Shown: one piece after another, positions 12,398 through 24,231 of the stretch
Position numbering within the stretch: the stretch's first letter is position 1
Layout: each line of letters opens with the position of its first letter
NCBI GenBank assembly: GCA_905250025.1
Contig: CAJNOJ010000036.1
Coordinates: forward strand, 62,001 to 126,000
Source: Adineta ricciae
Taxonomy: Eukaryota; Rotifera; Eurotatoria; Adinetida; Adinetidae
Direction: 5' to 3'
DNA: 64,000 nt
Translations under genes and position numbers: made by a program
The notes under the pieces: generated by a model
What the model saw: the letters and a program-made list of their open reading frames with translations, nothing else
The model's database searches: none
What the model was told of the DNA's origin: nothing

Positions 12398-12664
12398 TGA
12401 AACACGTAGTGATGAATACAGGAGTTTTCGCGAGGCAAACAATTTTCTAATGTAGAAAGGCTTTTTTACATTCTTTGCTTTTAAGCAGCAGAATGTGCTG
12501 AAAAGGTACAATTACATGATGCGTCAGTCAATATTTTTATGTTTGACACACAAGAGAGAGAGAGTCAATTTATGTAAGAAATTTGCATACGTGCAAAAAT
12601 ATTTTTTATTTATGAAACAAACCATAAATGTTTCGGATCTGACACTGTATTATATATGATATAG

Positions 12665-15600
12665 CTAAAGACGTGGATTTTGTCCATTAATAGGTGGCAG
12701 TAGCGATGGTGGTTGACGAATGGATACTAAATAAGACAAACAAGTTTTACAATCCGTCTTTTAAGTGAGACATTATCTTATTACCCGACGATGTATTCCA
12801 TCGATTCTGTTGTTGGTGTAGAAGTTCGTTCGAACGCAAACGCTAGAAAAGTTGGAGATTGAACTCCCTAGACAGAATTCCATTCGGATACTTACATTTA
12901 GGGAATCTGTTGAACTCTCAAGACTCGGTAAACGTTTACGATCATATCTTGGACTATTTGCATTTGGTAGTCCCGAGCTAATATATTGAAATTAGACGCT
13001 TTTTATACGACTTAGAGAAATTCCTACTCATCAATACGCGCGACTTGAGTATGTACCCATTCATAAACACGATTGGCACGTGGTTGTGTGACTACAGGCG
13101 GATTAGCAGCTAAAGAATGAAAATAGAACGAACGAGTTCGTGTTTTCAATTTGAATCCTTGTCAAACTTTGAGTATGTGCAAGTGGCTTTGTCGTATTTG
13201 TTACTGATGGTTTACGTCGAGCTAATCGAAGTGTACCAGGTGGTTGTTCATTATTTCGAGCCATTTGTAAACGTTGAAACGCATCTAAAAGAAAATCAAA
13301 GTGAACATTTCATTGAAAATGTAAAGAAATTAACCCATATGCTGTCGTTTTTGCCTACGTTCGGCATTCCATTTCATTTTTTGTGCACGTTTTAACATTA
13401 AAGCTGCTGTAGTACTCGATGGAGTAAAACCCCATTCATTCGTCATCATAATAGGTCGTGCGGACATGTCGAGGGGCTCAACAATTGGTTTTGCACGTGA
13501 AGAAGCTGTAGATGATGCACGACCGGAGTTTGGACGAGACAGCTCAGTTATTTGAATTGGACTCGGTAAGATTCCATGTTGAGATTGCCAGACTTGTCGA
13601 ACACGAGCCACTGGTGTCTGTGGTCGTTGAAATTTCGCATCAAACGCAGCCTATGAATAATCAATGAACAGTCTTTGTCTCCAACGGATAAAAGAAAGTA
13701 ATTTACTTCATCGAATTCAAATTGAGTCAAATCAATTTCGTCGAAGGTTTGTTGTTGTGAACTATGAAAATGTCGCACATTGTACATTCGCTGTCGAACT
13801 ACATAACCGCGCCAACGAGCCTGAATCTTCTGTGCAGCTTGTTGACATTTATCTAAATTTTGTTCCATCAATCGCCGACGCCAATGTGCTTGCAATCGAA
13901 TGATGCTTTGTTCTTTCGGAGACAGTTCTAAATAATTGTATGTGATTATTTAAGCAATACACGAGTTTTACATACCTTTAGGCTCACTAGACAACTTGAT
14001 TATTTCTGACAGTTCGACAGGCTCGACTTTTTTCTGTTCGTAATACTGTTGACATTGATTTTGAATTAATTTAAGTAGATGAAACGGTTCTGTTTGGCAT
14101 TGCTCAACTGTTTGACGTAATTTAATTAACACTGATGTAATATTTGACAGAAATGTTAAATATAATTGAATCGATTCAGTTGATTTGTTCGTAGAAAAAT
14201 TAGGTAATAATGTGATGGGATTTGTTGGAGACTTCTTTTCTGAGACAAGTGTTTCATTAATATCGCACAGTACAGGATTTTGTTCTAAATTCAGTCGACA
14301 CAATGATGGACAAGTTTTGACGAAGCGTTTTACAATCGATTCATCTAAAAGAAACAATGTATAATACTGTGAATGATTTTGTTGAACGTGAGTTTCTCTA
14401 CCAGAAAGTTGATTGAAACCCAAATCCAATTCATTCAATACTGGTAATTTAATTGGTGATAGCTCTTGCAAACTATTACTTGCTAAACGCAGATGTGTTA
14501 GAAATGGTAACCACGATCCAGTGGATAGTTCATCAAATGAAGTTAAACTATTCGATGAAAGATCCAGTTCATTCAATAGAATCGAATTCAAAAGATTGGG
14601 ACATTGAATCAAAGCATTTGAAGTTGCTTTTAGTGTTATCAATAACGGACATTGCTCGAGTTGTTCCATTTCGACAAGGTGATTATCGGATAGATCCATA
14701 TGTAACAGATGTGTACAACCTTGTAAACCAATCGTAGTCAATAGTTGATTGCCTGTTGCAAGGAGAATATTCAAGTTTGATAGAGTCTCAATGCCATTCA
14801 AACGTGTGAGACGATTTTTTGAAACATCGAGATATTTGAGAGATGGACTTTGTAGAGAAAGAAGTGAAGTCAGACGGTTACGAGATATGTTTAGATACTG
14901 TAAATGATTCAATTGAATATGCATTTGTTCAAGCCAGTTATTCTACATTAAAAAAATGAACTCTTGCAGATCGAACTTCGTTCTATTTACCTCAACGTCA
15001 AGAATAGTCAATGACGAGCAGGATTCTAAACCAGTCAATTGAACGAGTTTACACTGACGAAGTGTAAGGTGAGTTAAGTTGGAGTACGTATTTCCAACTA
15101 ATGACAATGAGCACGGAGTGATAAGTTTATCCAACAGCAGATAACGAAGCTAAACGAGAGGAAGAAATTCGAGAAAGTTTTTCAATGATTGACATACCTC
15201 GCTTGGTGATTGACTTTTGGCTGCTTTTGTTAACAATTGAGAATCAATGTCTGGTAGTTTCCGAATAGAGACACCTGTTTTGCGTGATGGTATTTGATGA
15301 CTCAATTCTTCAGTCAACTGAATGAGATTCGCGTAAGTCATATCACGAGTATGTTCTGCCCAGCGACGAGCATCGTTCAAGAATGGGTAGGTCACTTGAG
15401 TAGTTGGTCTTTCTTGCACAGGTACTGTCTTGCGTGGAGTGGATACTTTTGGTGTGATTGGACGGTCACGTGTGACTGGCACTGTTTCGATAGGTTTCGA
15501 GGAAATGATAGGATCGACAGGTAATGGATCAGCAGACTTGCCGATCGGATGTGGATCATGGAATGAGAAAACAAGTTGAGAATTGTTGATGGATACTTCA

Positions 15601-17920
15601 GATTTCTTCTCTTCTTTAGCTGGTAATGTTTCAATTTGTGTTCTATGCTCAGTTGGCGATGGAATTCTTGTCGGTTTGCTAACAATTGGATCAGGTTTAA
15701 TTTCAGCTACTGGCGGAACGATATTCGCAGCTTTTCGTGGCGAAATACTCCCAATTCGCAACAGTGTTGTGGAAGATTTATTTACAAATGTATTCGATCG
15801 TTTCAATGTTGCAGACGAAGTTGAATCGACTGATCTTGCGGTCGAAATCCGTTCGATAGTTGGCCGTTGAAAATTCTCCATTTCTTTGTCAAACGTTTTC
15901 GAGCGAATCAATGAATTCGACAAGGATATGTTTTCGATCGATGGTGTTATCGGGCTTTCGATGTTTTTATCGAATGTATTCGACCGTGCCAATGTTGTCA
16001 ATGAATCCTTCACATGAGTCGGCATGTGAGTATTAGATGCTTTAATAGGAATCATTGTCAGCTGTTTACTTGTTGGTACAGTCTTCTGATTTGAAGTTGT
16101 GTCCCTGAAAGAAACATGAAATTGTTTGATAATGAGCATTCTGTCGTTTGATTTGAATTTACTTAGCGTTGACCGATACTTGTGCTGGCTCTACTTTTGA
16201 TGCAGGTATGCGTCTGTGTGGTGATCTAACTCGTTGTTGTTTTGATTGGATGGGTGAAGATACTCGATGATTGGGCAGAACAATGTTTGTTTCGTCAGGA
16301 AAAACAGTCGGAATGAAATCGATTGGGTTTTCCAGTTGAAGAATCTGAGTTGACGGCGGAGGAGTACTGTAGAAAATAAAGATAGAAGTAGAAGAAGAAG
16401 ATTCGTCACTCTTAACTAACTTCGACGTTTGTTTTGTATTGACTTTCTTCTTCTTGGCTGATTCCTCTTTTTGCGCAATAGGTTGTTCTAGAACAAAAAC
16501 CGCTCGTACTCATTGAATGGTCTGACTTTTGCTACACCTGTAGGTATTAATGGTTGCAACTTTTGTCCTTGATTTATTGGTTTAATCGCTACATCTATCA
16601 ATGGCGATGAGATTCGATTACTGGTCGGTAAAAGTATTGTTGTCATATCAGTAGTTTCTCGTTGATTCTCCTTTTCAGTTGGATCAATTCGTTGAGTTTT
16701 CGTCGCTTTAGGAACATTAGCCATCTCAATTTGTTCTCTTTTCTTACGTTTTTTCGCAATGGATTTCAATGTTGGTTCGACTCGTTTCTCTATCTCTTTG
16801 TGATACTGACGATAAACTCTAGAGAAAAGAGAATTTCCTTCTTGAAGTACATTCATACTCATAGAAATAAGAAAACTGACCGTCGTCCTCGATACCACGC
16901 TTGAATGATAGTGGCCATTTTATTGTGTCGTTCATTTGTGACACGTTCTTGTTCACGACAAAGGTTTTCGAATTGAAGTTTCTCATTTTGAGCTTGACGA
17001 GTATTTTCATCAAGTGTCTCCTAGAAATATATATATATATATATATATAATCGAAGAGTTTATGAGGAAATCAAACAGGATCTAACTTGTAAGCGACGGT
17101 ATTCTTCTGTTAAACGAATTTGTTGCTCTTGAAGTACGACGGCATAACGCTCTTCTTCTTCCTAAACATTCTCATAGGAAATTGATGAATTTCAACGAAA
17201 GATTACTTTTCGTCGTTGTTCAAGTAGTGCTAATTCGTCTAGCATTCGTTGATGGGATTCAATTAGACGCTCATCATACAACTTTTTATTCGGATCTTCT
17301 TGTTCACGAGGAGTTGGCTCAGCAGTCTAAAATAATATCGATTGTTTTATTGAATAATGCACAAAAAGTCGCTTTTACTTCAACGGTCTCGACTGGTTGA
17401 AGACTTCGTTTAAGCGCTTCGATCTTCTGACGCGCATCATACTTATCATCATCGTCATCATCAGAATTGGACTGGATCATTGAATCAGACGGTAATTCTT
17501 CTGTATTGATACTTTCGAGAATCTGAAGACAATTCATTCAAATTTCAATCAATGGCGGTAGTATAAGCATACTCGATCTAATTCTTCTCGTTCGATTCCA
17601 CATTGATGTGCGACATTGTTCTGAATTTCTTTTTCACTTTGTCCAACTGGTCTCTTGATTAATTCATCGATCTCTGTAAAATCGATGTCATATCGATCCA
17701 CATTCGCTTCACTTTCTTTCTGAAACGCTGCTAAACGTTCGTGCATTTCTTTTTCTAAATTTCGTCGAGTTTCGTTCAAATCTTGCTTGAATTCAACTGG
17801 TTTTGTATCAGTTTGCTGTTCGGTCTGATCTTCATCGTCTTCCAACGAGCCGTCCAATGTAAGTGCATCAAGTTCTTCTTGAATAAGCCTATCAAGATCG
17901 GTTTCATCATTTGGATCCAT
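12665..17920 (-). CDS. LRRIQ1: Leucine-rich repeat and IQ motif protein 1
   Basis: A many-exon gene. The N-terminus (MDPNDETDLDRLIQEELDAL) is acidic, followed by coiled coil. An IQ motif (ATIIQAWYRGRR) lies at about 16880-16915. A long disordered region (15150-16400) follows, then roughly ten leucine-rich repeats across 13970-15130 (LQYLNISRNRLTSL, LKYLDVSKNRLTRL, LNELDLSSNSLTSF). Further IQ motifs (LQAHWRRRL, AAQKIQARWRGYVVRQR) lie at about 13780-13895. The order IQ-LRR-IQ and the N-terminal style match LRRIQ1, a calmodulin-binding protein linked to cilia and sperm. The C-terminus is spliced from short exons ending NGQNPRL and a stop at 12665-12667. The start has four A residues between a CGATTAG acceptor and the ATG. 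An intron holds a (TA)n tract. I did not verify every splice site. Confidence 0.85.
17027..17049. repeat. (TA)n microsatellite in a LRRIQ1 intron
   Basis: An uninterrupted alternating AT tract of about 22 bp lies inside an intron of the minus-strand LRRIQ1 gene. It is likely to be length-polymorphic. Confidence 0.9.
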
Positions 17921-17926
17921 TTTTCT

Positions 17927-18830
17927 AATCGAGATTTATCACAACTGACTGCTTACAATGTATGATTCATGTGCCATTGAAGTTTACTCTGTAGAATGGT
18001 TACCTAGTTTCAGAACATTTTTTCATAGAGGGACGTACAATCGTCTATTGACATTGGTTAGATGACGAGATGAACTAATAAGTGAATGTTGCTTCGCGAT
18101 CGCTTGTCAATGCTTAACAGAAGAGATATCTCGTTTTTATTTGTCTTTTTTGAAGATGATTGTCAATATGATTGGAGGTTGCCACGGCAAAACTGTTCAA
18201 TAAGTGAAACAAGTGGCACCGATACTGTTGTCATTTTCTCGTTCTATGAAATGAAATGATCATACACGGTTCATGCTCATTTCAATGGGACCGAAAATGA
18301 CAGCCGTATTGATAAGTAGGATCGCAGAAATTATTTTAAAGTATTCACAGTACTAACTGCATTTTCTTTTGAGTCAGTAACATTATGTCAAGACCGTATG
18401 AGTCAATTTAACCGTACATGATAAGATCTCTATTCTTTCTCTCTCTTTCCTCAACTTGCATTGTATCAATCAAACGTTGGAAACCAAATTCTGTAGGGCC
18501 ATAGGTCTAATTACTCCGCGTACATGTTACACTAGCGACATCTGATATGACATAAAAATTTAACTTGTTCAAAAGAAATAATTTCCTTAAAATCAGACCC
18601 CAATTTTTGAAAGTTTTTCAACAAAAGAATATAAGTCAACACCTATTAGTTATTGCTTTCATCATCTGTCAATATGTAAAAGACTCAAATTGATTGAAAT
18701 ATGTATACGGATATAGTTTTTCGTTTGATCAGTTTCTTATTATAAAATAAGGCAAACGAAAGTGGTTTCATCTTCACATGCGTAGATTGTTATTATCCAA
18801 ATTTTGTATGACTACATATTTCATGTATAG
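17927..18830. other. Intergenic, upstream of LRRIQ1
   Basis: About 900 bp of AT-rich sequence with no protein-like frame. It probably contains the LRRIQ1 promoter on its left side. Confidence 0.5.
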
Positions 18831-19946
18831 AACGTGCACAAAAGGACCTAATTGATCGTACTTTCCCTAATATTGAATCTTTTCTACATTATTTGAATTC
18901 GAAATGGAGACTCACTGGACTATTGCTATCTCACTATTTCTCATATCATATTCCTTGGAATGGTTGTACATTACACGTTGGTGAAGTTAGCACCATATTC
19001 GAGTAAAAGCTTTCCATATTCGTCTAGGAATGCATTCCAACCGTTCCAATCAGCGTTCCAAGTAGAGCTCTATCTAGTGGTATGCTCAGTTGCGACCTAG
19101 TCCCAACTTTGGTTTTTCGGATCAGTACTGCCGTTATTAGAAGCCTAAAAATAAAAACTCGAGTTATGGGAAAACTGAGCATACCACTAGTTAGAGCTCA
19201 TTGAGTTCTACGTGGAACGCATTCCTGAACGAATATGGGAAGCTTTTACTCGAATATGGTGCTAACTTCACCAACGTCAAATCAGATCTTTCAGATGAAT
19301 ATCAACCAACGAATGAACAATGTAAATTATGTCAATGCAAATATACTTTACAAAATCCTCAAAGAGTTTGTTTCGTTGTCCTTTTCTTTTCTTTTTCATT
19401 TCTTTTTTCTTTTCAAAGGATCATTTATTTACTACAAAACATATTGAAAATATTCGTTGTATTCTATCCAAACAGATTTCATCTAATGTTGCAACGACAA
19501 AAGATGATCAAAATTATAAAAAGAGCAGTATCAATGTGAAATTAGATTTAGATAATTCACCAACATCAGTATTAGACAAATCAACAAAAGATGAACAAAA
19601 TCAACTTCGGTCTTATTTAAGTTTGATGCATCTCATGCCACTCGGTAAGTTCATTCTCTTCTCTCCCTCATTTCTGATTTTTTTTTCATTTTCAAAAGGA
19701 GTGGATCCAAATATTCGTGGAACATCATTATTTATGTTACAATTACCATCTGATGCTTTAAATAAGATTGTTTCATTAAGTAAATCAGATGCTCATCTAA
19801 CACGTGCTCAATATAGACAAGATGGAAAAACTCTTCAACAATTACTTGATAATGATCATCAGAATGTCGATTATCAAACAATTGATGTTGGTTGTTCTTG
19901 TAAAAGATGTAATCTTGTTTGTAAGTTTATTAGATTTAATTGTTGA
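18831..19946 (+). pseudogene. Ankyrin-like gene fragment broken by an inverted repeat
   Basis: Several exon-like stretches lie on the plus strand. The first (18831-18975) follows an AG acceptor and reads RAQKDLIDRTFPNIESFLHY onward to PWNGCTLHV, then runs into the left arm of an inverted repeat and stops. After the right arm, the frame resumes with LLLEYGANFTNVKSDL, resembling an ankyrin repeat, and continues past introns at about 19363-19421 and 19645-19699. The later exons include GVDPNIRGTSLF (ankyrin-like) and a GCSCKRCNL end without a clear terminal exon. I do not recognise the family. The missing start and end and the interrupting palindrome argue for a decayed or truncated copy. Confidence 0.45.
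18974..19277. repeat. Imperfect inverted repeat, arms of about 105-117 bp
   Basis: The left arm, 18974-19090, is the imperfect reverse complement of the right arm, 19174-19277, with an 83-bp spacer. Both arms share blocks such as GAGCATACCACTAG, GGAACGCATTCCT-like sequence and TTTTACTCGAATATGGTGC. The left arm carries extra bases around 19040-19070. Part of the right arm is coding-like (ankyrin), so this may be an inverted partial duplication of a gene segment rather than a mobile element. I see no obvious target-site duplication. Confidence 0.8.
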
Positions 19947-20329
19947 ATAAAGATAACTGGTATTCATCTTTGTTCTTATTAATTTTGTTCACGAAATTTC
20001 TCGTTCAATGACTATTGTAAAAGATAAAATAGACTGAAAAGAACTATTTTTATTTTCACATCTACAGCAAAGTAATCGTAGATTACCACTCATAAACCAT
20101 ACTAATTTCAATGAATCACTGTAAAATTGCGACATCTTTTGCAATTGTTGATGTGTTGGTTTGAATAGATCCACTAATCAATATTGAAATTAACAATTGA
20201 TTGACTCAAACGTATAGTATGTCATCTCAGACACAGCACAGTAATTTTTTTCTCTCTATTTGTTTAGATTACAATCATTGAAAAGTATTAACGATACCGA
20301 CGATAATTGATTCCACCTTCTATTCTCTA
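19947..20329. other. Intergenic, upstream of SUGP1
   Basis: An AT-rich region. A 61-codon open frame on the minus strand (19989-20174) exists but has no recognisable motif. The right end is the pyrimidine-rich acceptor TATTCTCTAG at 20321-20330, upstream of the SUGP1 start. Confidence 0.45.
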
Positions 20330-20347
20330 GATTTCTTATTTTCTACC

Positions 20348-23104
20348 ATGTCCCGTACACAGCGAAAATTACAGGCCATGTCGGCACAGGAGATGTTAAT
20401 TCAAGAAAAAAAACGGAAAATTGAAGAGAAACTGCGTGTAGATGGTGCGAAGAAAATTCATGTTGATAGTAAGTTGATGATTACGCGAATAGAAGATTTA
20501 CAATCAATTCTATTTAGATGATAGTCAGCAGCAAGTAAATAACGAGTAAGATGATCAATGAAATTTTGTGTACATTCTTTATGGTTTTCGTGTAGTTCAA
20601 TGCAACATCAACTAGCTAGAGGCAACATATTCAAGAACGATGGATCGTTTCTTGAGCAATTTCAAAAATCTCAAGGACAATTATCCTCAACCATCATCAA
20701 TAATGACACACAACAAGTACATTAAGACACATTTTGAATAATTAATTATGTGTTTCTCCGTTCAATTTTCTAGTCATCTCTATCGAAAGGAACAGATTAT
20801 TCATCAATGAACTCCCTACCACAATTTGCACCACCATGGTTTCCTTCGGTATCTCAACCTCCATCATCATTTCCAGCGCCATTTAATCCATGTAAACACA
20901 TTCTTTCTCGTCTCACCAACTAATTCAATTCATTTGTCCTAAACATTTCAGCTCAATTACCACCATTTCCACTACCACCACTACCTCCTTCGCCTTCGTT
21001 TAGTGCACCATCATCCTTTTTTCCGCCAGCAATTACTAATAATTCGACTAGCTTCGTTCCACCACCATTTTTACCTTCATCGTTTCCATTACCACCACCA
21101 CCACTACCTCCACCGCAAGAACTCTTTTCGAAAATGCTTCAAACACCTCCCCCACCTTTGCCAGTTCCAGTTCTTGTAAACACTTCGATAACAACGACTG
21201 CAAGCAATTCTCAGATCAAAAGTGAAGATCTCTATGATCCTTTAAACGCTGAAGACGATCCAGAAGAAGAGACTGAACAAACGAACAAATCTATGGAGAA
21301 ACCAGTCTCCCGAGTATTTAACGTCAAGAAAGAAATTACAATAAAAATCGAACCAAGTATATCTCTCTCATCATAATATTCAGCAAAGAAAACTATCATT
21401 TGGTTTAATTTAGATCAATTTCCATCCACAAACTCCGATCGTAAGTATAATTCTTATCTCGAATAACTCATCTGACAATTTCGGCTAAGTGGTAGAAAAA
21501 AATAAACTATTTTTCTTTTTTTCCCGATTCATTTTTTTTTTTTGAAAAACTGTTCATTATTAATGCCGTCTTTGTCCAGTTTCTTCCTTAGAACATGAAC
21601 ATCAGAAACATGATACTGGCGGAATTCGTCGACATCAAAGCGCCACCACCACATCGACGAATCTCTCGTCCTCGTCGAAGTTGTGGTATATACACATACA
21701 TACATACACATTCTGGATCTATTTATTCTCGTGTTGAGCTATCATATATTTTTTTCGTGTCTACTGATATGATTATTAATTCATTTTCTTTTCTTTTCGC
21801 CATATTTAGGTGGAATGATGATGAAGATGACGATACCACTGACCAAAAATCAGACATAGTGAAGAGATCAGAATATACTGGGCGTGAGTATCTTAGTTAG
21901 AAGCATTATTGTTGTTAAATATGTTTCTGTTATAGAAACTGCTGAAGAAAATGATCGAAAACGTAAATCACGTTGGAATTGTAAGTGTTTAATTAGATTC
22001 TTTGTTTTTGCGGAATCTCGTTTATTTTATCCTCTAGCTTCAAATGTTAAGCAAGAACCTATTGATAATAAATTTGTTCAGCAAATTCATGAAGGTTTGT
22101 GTTAATTGATGATGTTTTCATCATCCAAATATTCGCTGATTTAGCCACAGAGAAAGCCAAATCATTTGTGGCACAACTGAATGAGCAGATGAAATTGTAT
22201 CCTCAAGGGTACGATGGCAAGAAAATGAACGATGGACAATATGTTGAACAGAGAGAAGTATAGATAGAAAAACTATCGTCGTTGTGTAGTGAAAGATGAA
22301 TATCTGTTTAGTTACAATCGATTTACCAAACCATGATGGTGAAACGACGAGAATTAGAGCAACTTGCTCGACAGCAGCAACGTAAACGTGAATATGATTC
22401 CGATGAAGAAACGGATAGTGAAACAGGAACATGGGAGCATCGTTTACGTACAGCAGAAATGGATATCACACGCGGTAAAGATCGAACTGGTTTATCTAAA
22501 GTTTCAATGTGAGTTTTTTTTTCTTCAGAATGGGCAGTAAAATTGACGGAAATGGCAGATGGAAAACATCATATAGGTGATTTCATTCCACCCGAAGAAT
22601 TAGAAAAATTCATGAAAACTTATTCGGTAAAAGAAAATAAACAATTAACAGAACATGATTTGAACCGATTTTATCTGTTAAGACATTGAAACATGGTGAA
22701 ACACCTGACGTATCCGATTATCGAGATTTTAAACTTCAAGCGGAAAACATTGGTTATCGCCTTTTAGAAAAATTCGGATGGAAGGAAGGACAAGGCCTAG
22801 GAAAAACTTCACAAGGAATTGTTAATCCTATCAATAAGTAAACTATTGATCAAAATAAAACTATGACGATTACAAGTGACTGTTCATTTGCAGGGGAACG
22901 ACGCCAATCAATCATAGTGGTTTCGGACAAGAACGTCCATCTGAGTTAGATCGTAATGATGATGAGTTTCAAATGTATCGGAAACGGATGATGCTTGCCT
23001 ATCGATTTCGACCAAATCCATTAGTAATTTGATAGCTTTTCTCAAAAACCAAACTCAACTGAAACTTCTCATTTTAGAACAATCCACGTCGGGATTATTA
23101 TTAA
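20348..23104 (+). CDS. SUGP1: SURP and G-patch domain protein 1-like splicing factor
   Basis: A multi-exon gene starting at [20 protein letters not shown]. It matches SUGP1 in order: a basic helical N-terminus, [16 protein letters not shown] (family FANDGSFLQQF), a long proline-rich region (about 20820-21180), an acidic stretch, KRKSRWN, the segment [11 protein letters not shown] with [17 protein letters not shown], then the G-patch ([20 protein letters not shown]). The conserved end is [20 protein letters not shown], with TAA at 23102-23104. SUGP1 works in the spliceosome, helps branch-site recognition with SF3B1 and activates DHX15 through the G-patch. I found no SURP module between the N-terminal motif and KRKSRWN, where vertebrate SUGP1 has two. 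Introns are about 50-60 bp; the last exon codes only for NNPRRDYY. The 5' leader follows a TCTAG acceptor at 20330. Confidence 0.9.
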
Positions 23105-24231
23105 AATTGAACTCGATAGTTTTGTTCGTTTCTTATCCTATCATTGTATATATACATTTACAAATCGAAGTGATCCCTTCGTCATTTATTTTTGTCATTT
23201 TATCTTATTCGCAAACATGCAGACTGTCAGTAATATCACCCAATTCGAAGTGATGACAAAAACTCTCTGAAGTTCATCGCAATCACACGGATACGATTGT
23301 AAATTGTTACAGATTTCGAAGAGTTCTAATGAACATATACAAGTGAGGAAATTATCAGAAGAGAAAGAATTGCTATGTTCATGATTTCATTATCACACTA
23401 CATGTCACTTTAATAGCGACACAATCTCTTATGAACGATGTGATAAAAATCAAAATGTGTGATATATTGTACAGATCAGATATCGAACGGCATTCTTCGC
23501 GAAAAAATTCTACACTTGAATAGTACAACATGTGTCAAAATCCTCGATAAACACGAAGATTTTTGCTCTCGATCATGAACTAATTACAATTTCTTCGCAA
23601 AGTGAAATTAATCTCATTCTTCATGTGAATTCTCTTCTCCAAGCTAAATCTTAATCAACGATATCAAACAAGCTTATCTAACTGACCATCGTATCAATTA
23701 GTTCGACGTCATCATGACCGTGACCATCAGATGGATTTCCCAGAATGACGAGAAATACTAATGACAAAATATCAGATTATTCCATAGATGTGGGTGTGGA
23801 TAAATCTTCAAGCCACTAAGGAGTGAGAGCAAGCCGATTTTCTCCGATCTACATGAAAGTCGAACATCAATGTGGAAAGCTGATAACGGATAAATTTCAC
23901 ATCCAAGAGACCATTTAGCATCTGTTCACTGATTTTGCTTTTGCATTTGTGACTTGTGGAAATCGAAGTCTTTTCGATGCTAAAAAACGTAAAGTTGAGT
24001 GTCAGAAGCGAAATTCACGGGAACTTGTCTCTCAATGATGACAATAAACGATTAATTATCAAAGAGAGAACGAAAAATCATCATCTCTGCCTTTTCTCTT
24101 TTCTCATTGGTCATCATTTTCTATTGGTCATTCCCCTTCCTACATAAAACGATATAATTTGTTCTTCCTCATTATCATTTGCATCTGTCGCAGAGAAAGT
24201 GTGAACAGCGATACACATTGAAATTTGTACG
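23105..24231. other. Intergenic, upstream of the T-box gene
   Basis: About 1.1 kb without a supportable gene. It is likely to hold the 3' end of SUGP1 and the promoter of the T-box gene. A developmental regulator with a comparatively long upstream region in an otherwise compact genome could carry cis-regulatory elements here, but I cannot point to a specific site. Confidence 0.45.

Noticed and set aside
12124-12438. Minus-strand frame overlapping the zinc-finger ORF
   Set aside because: No motif; the alternative frame has the regular Cys/His spacing.
19989-20174. 61-codon minus-strand frame upstream of SUGP1
   Set aside because: Possible exon, but there is no partner exon or known motif.
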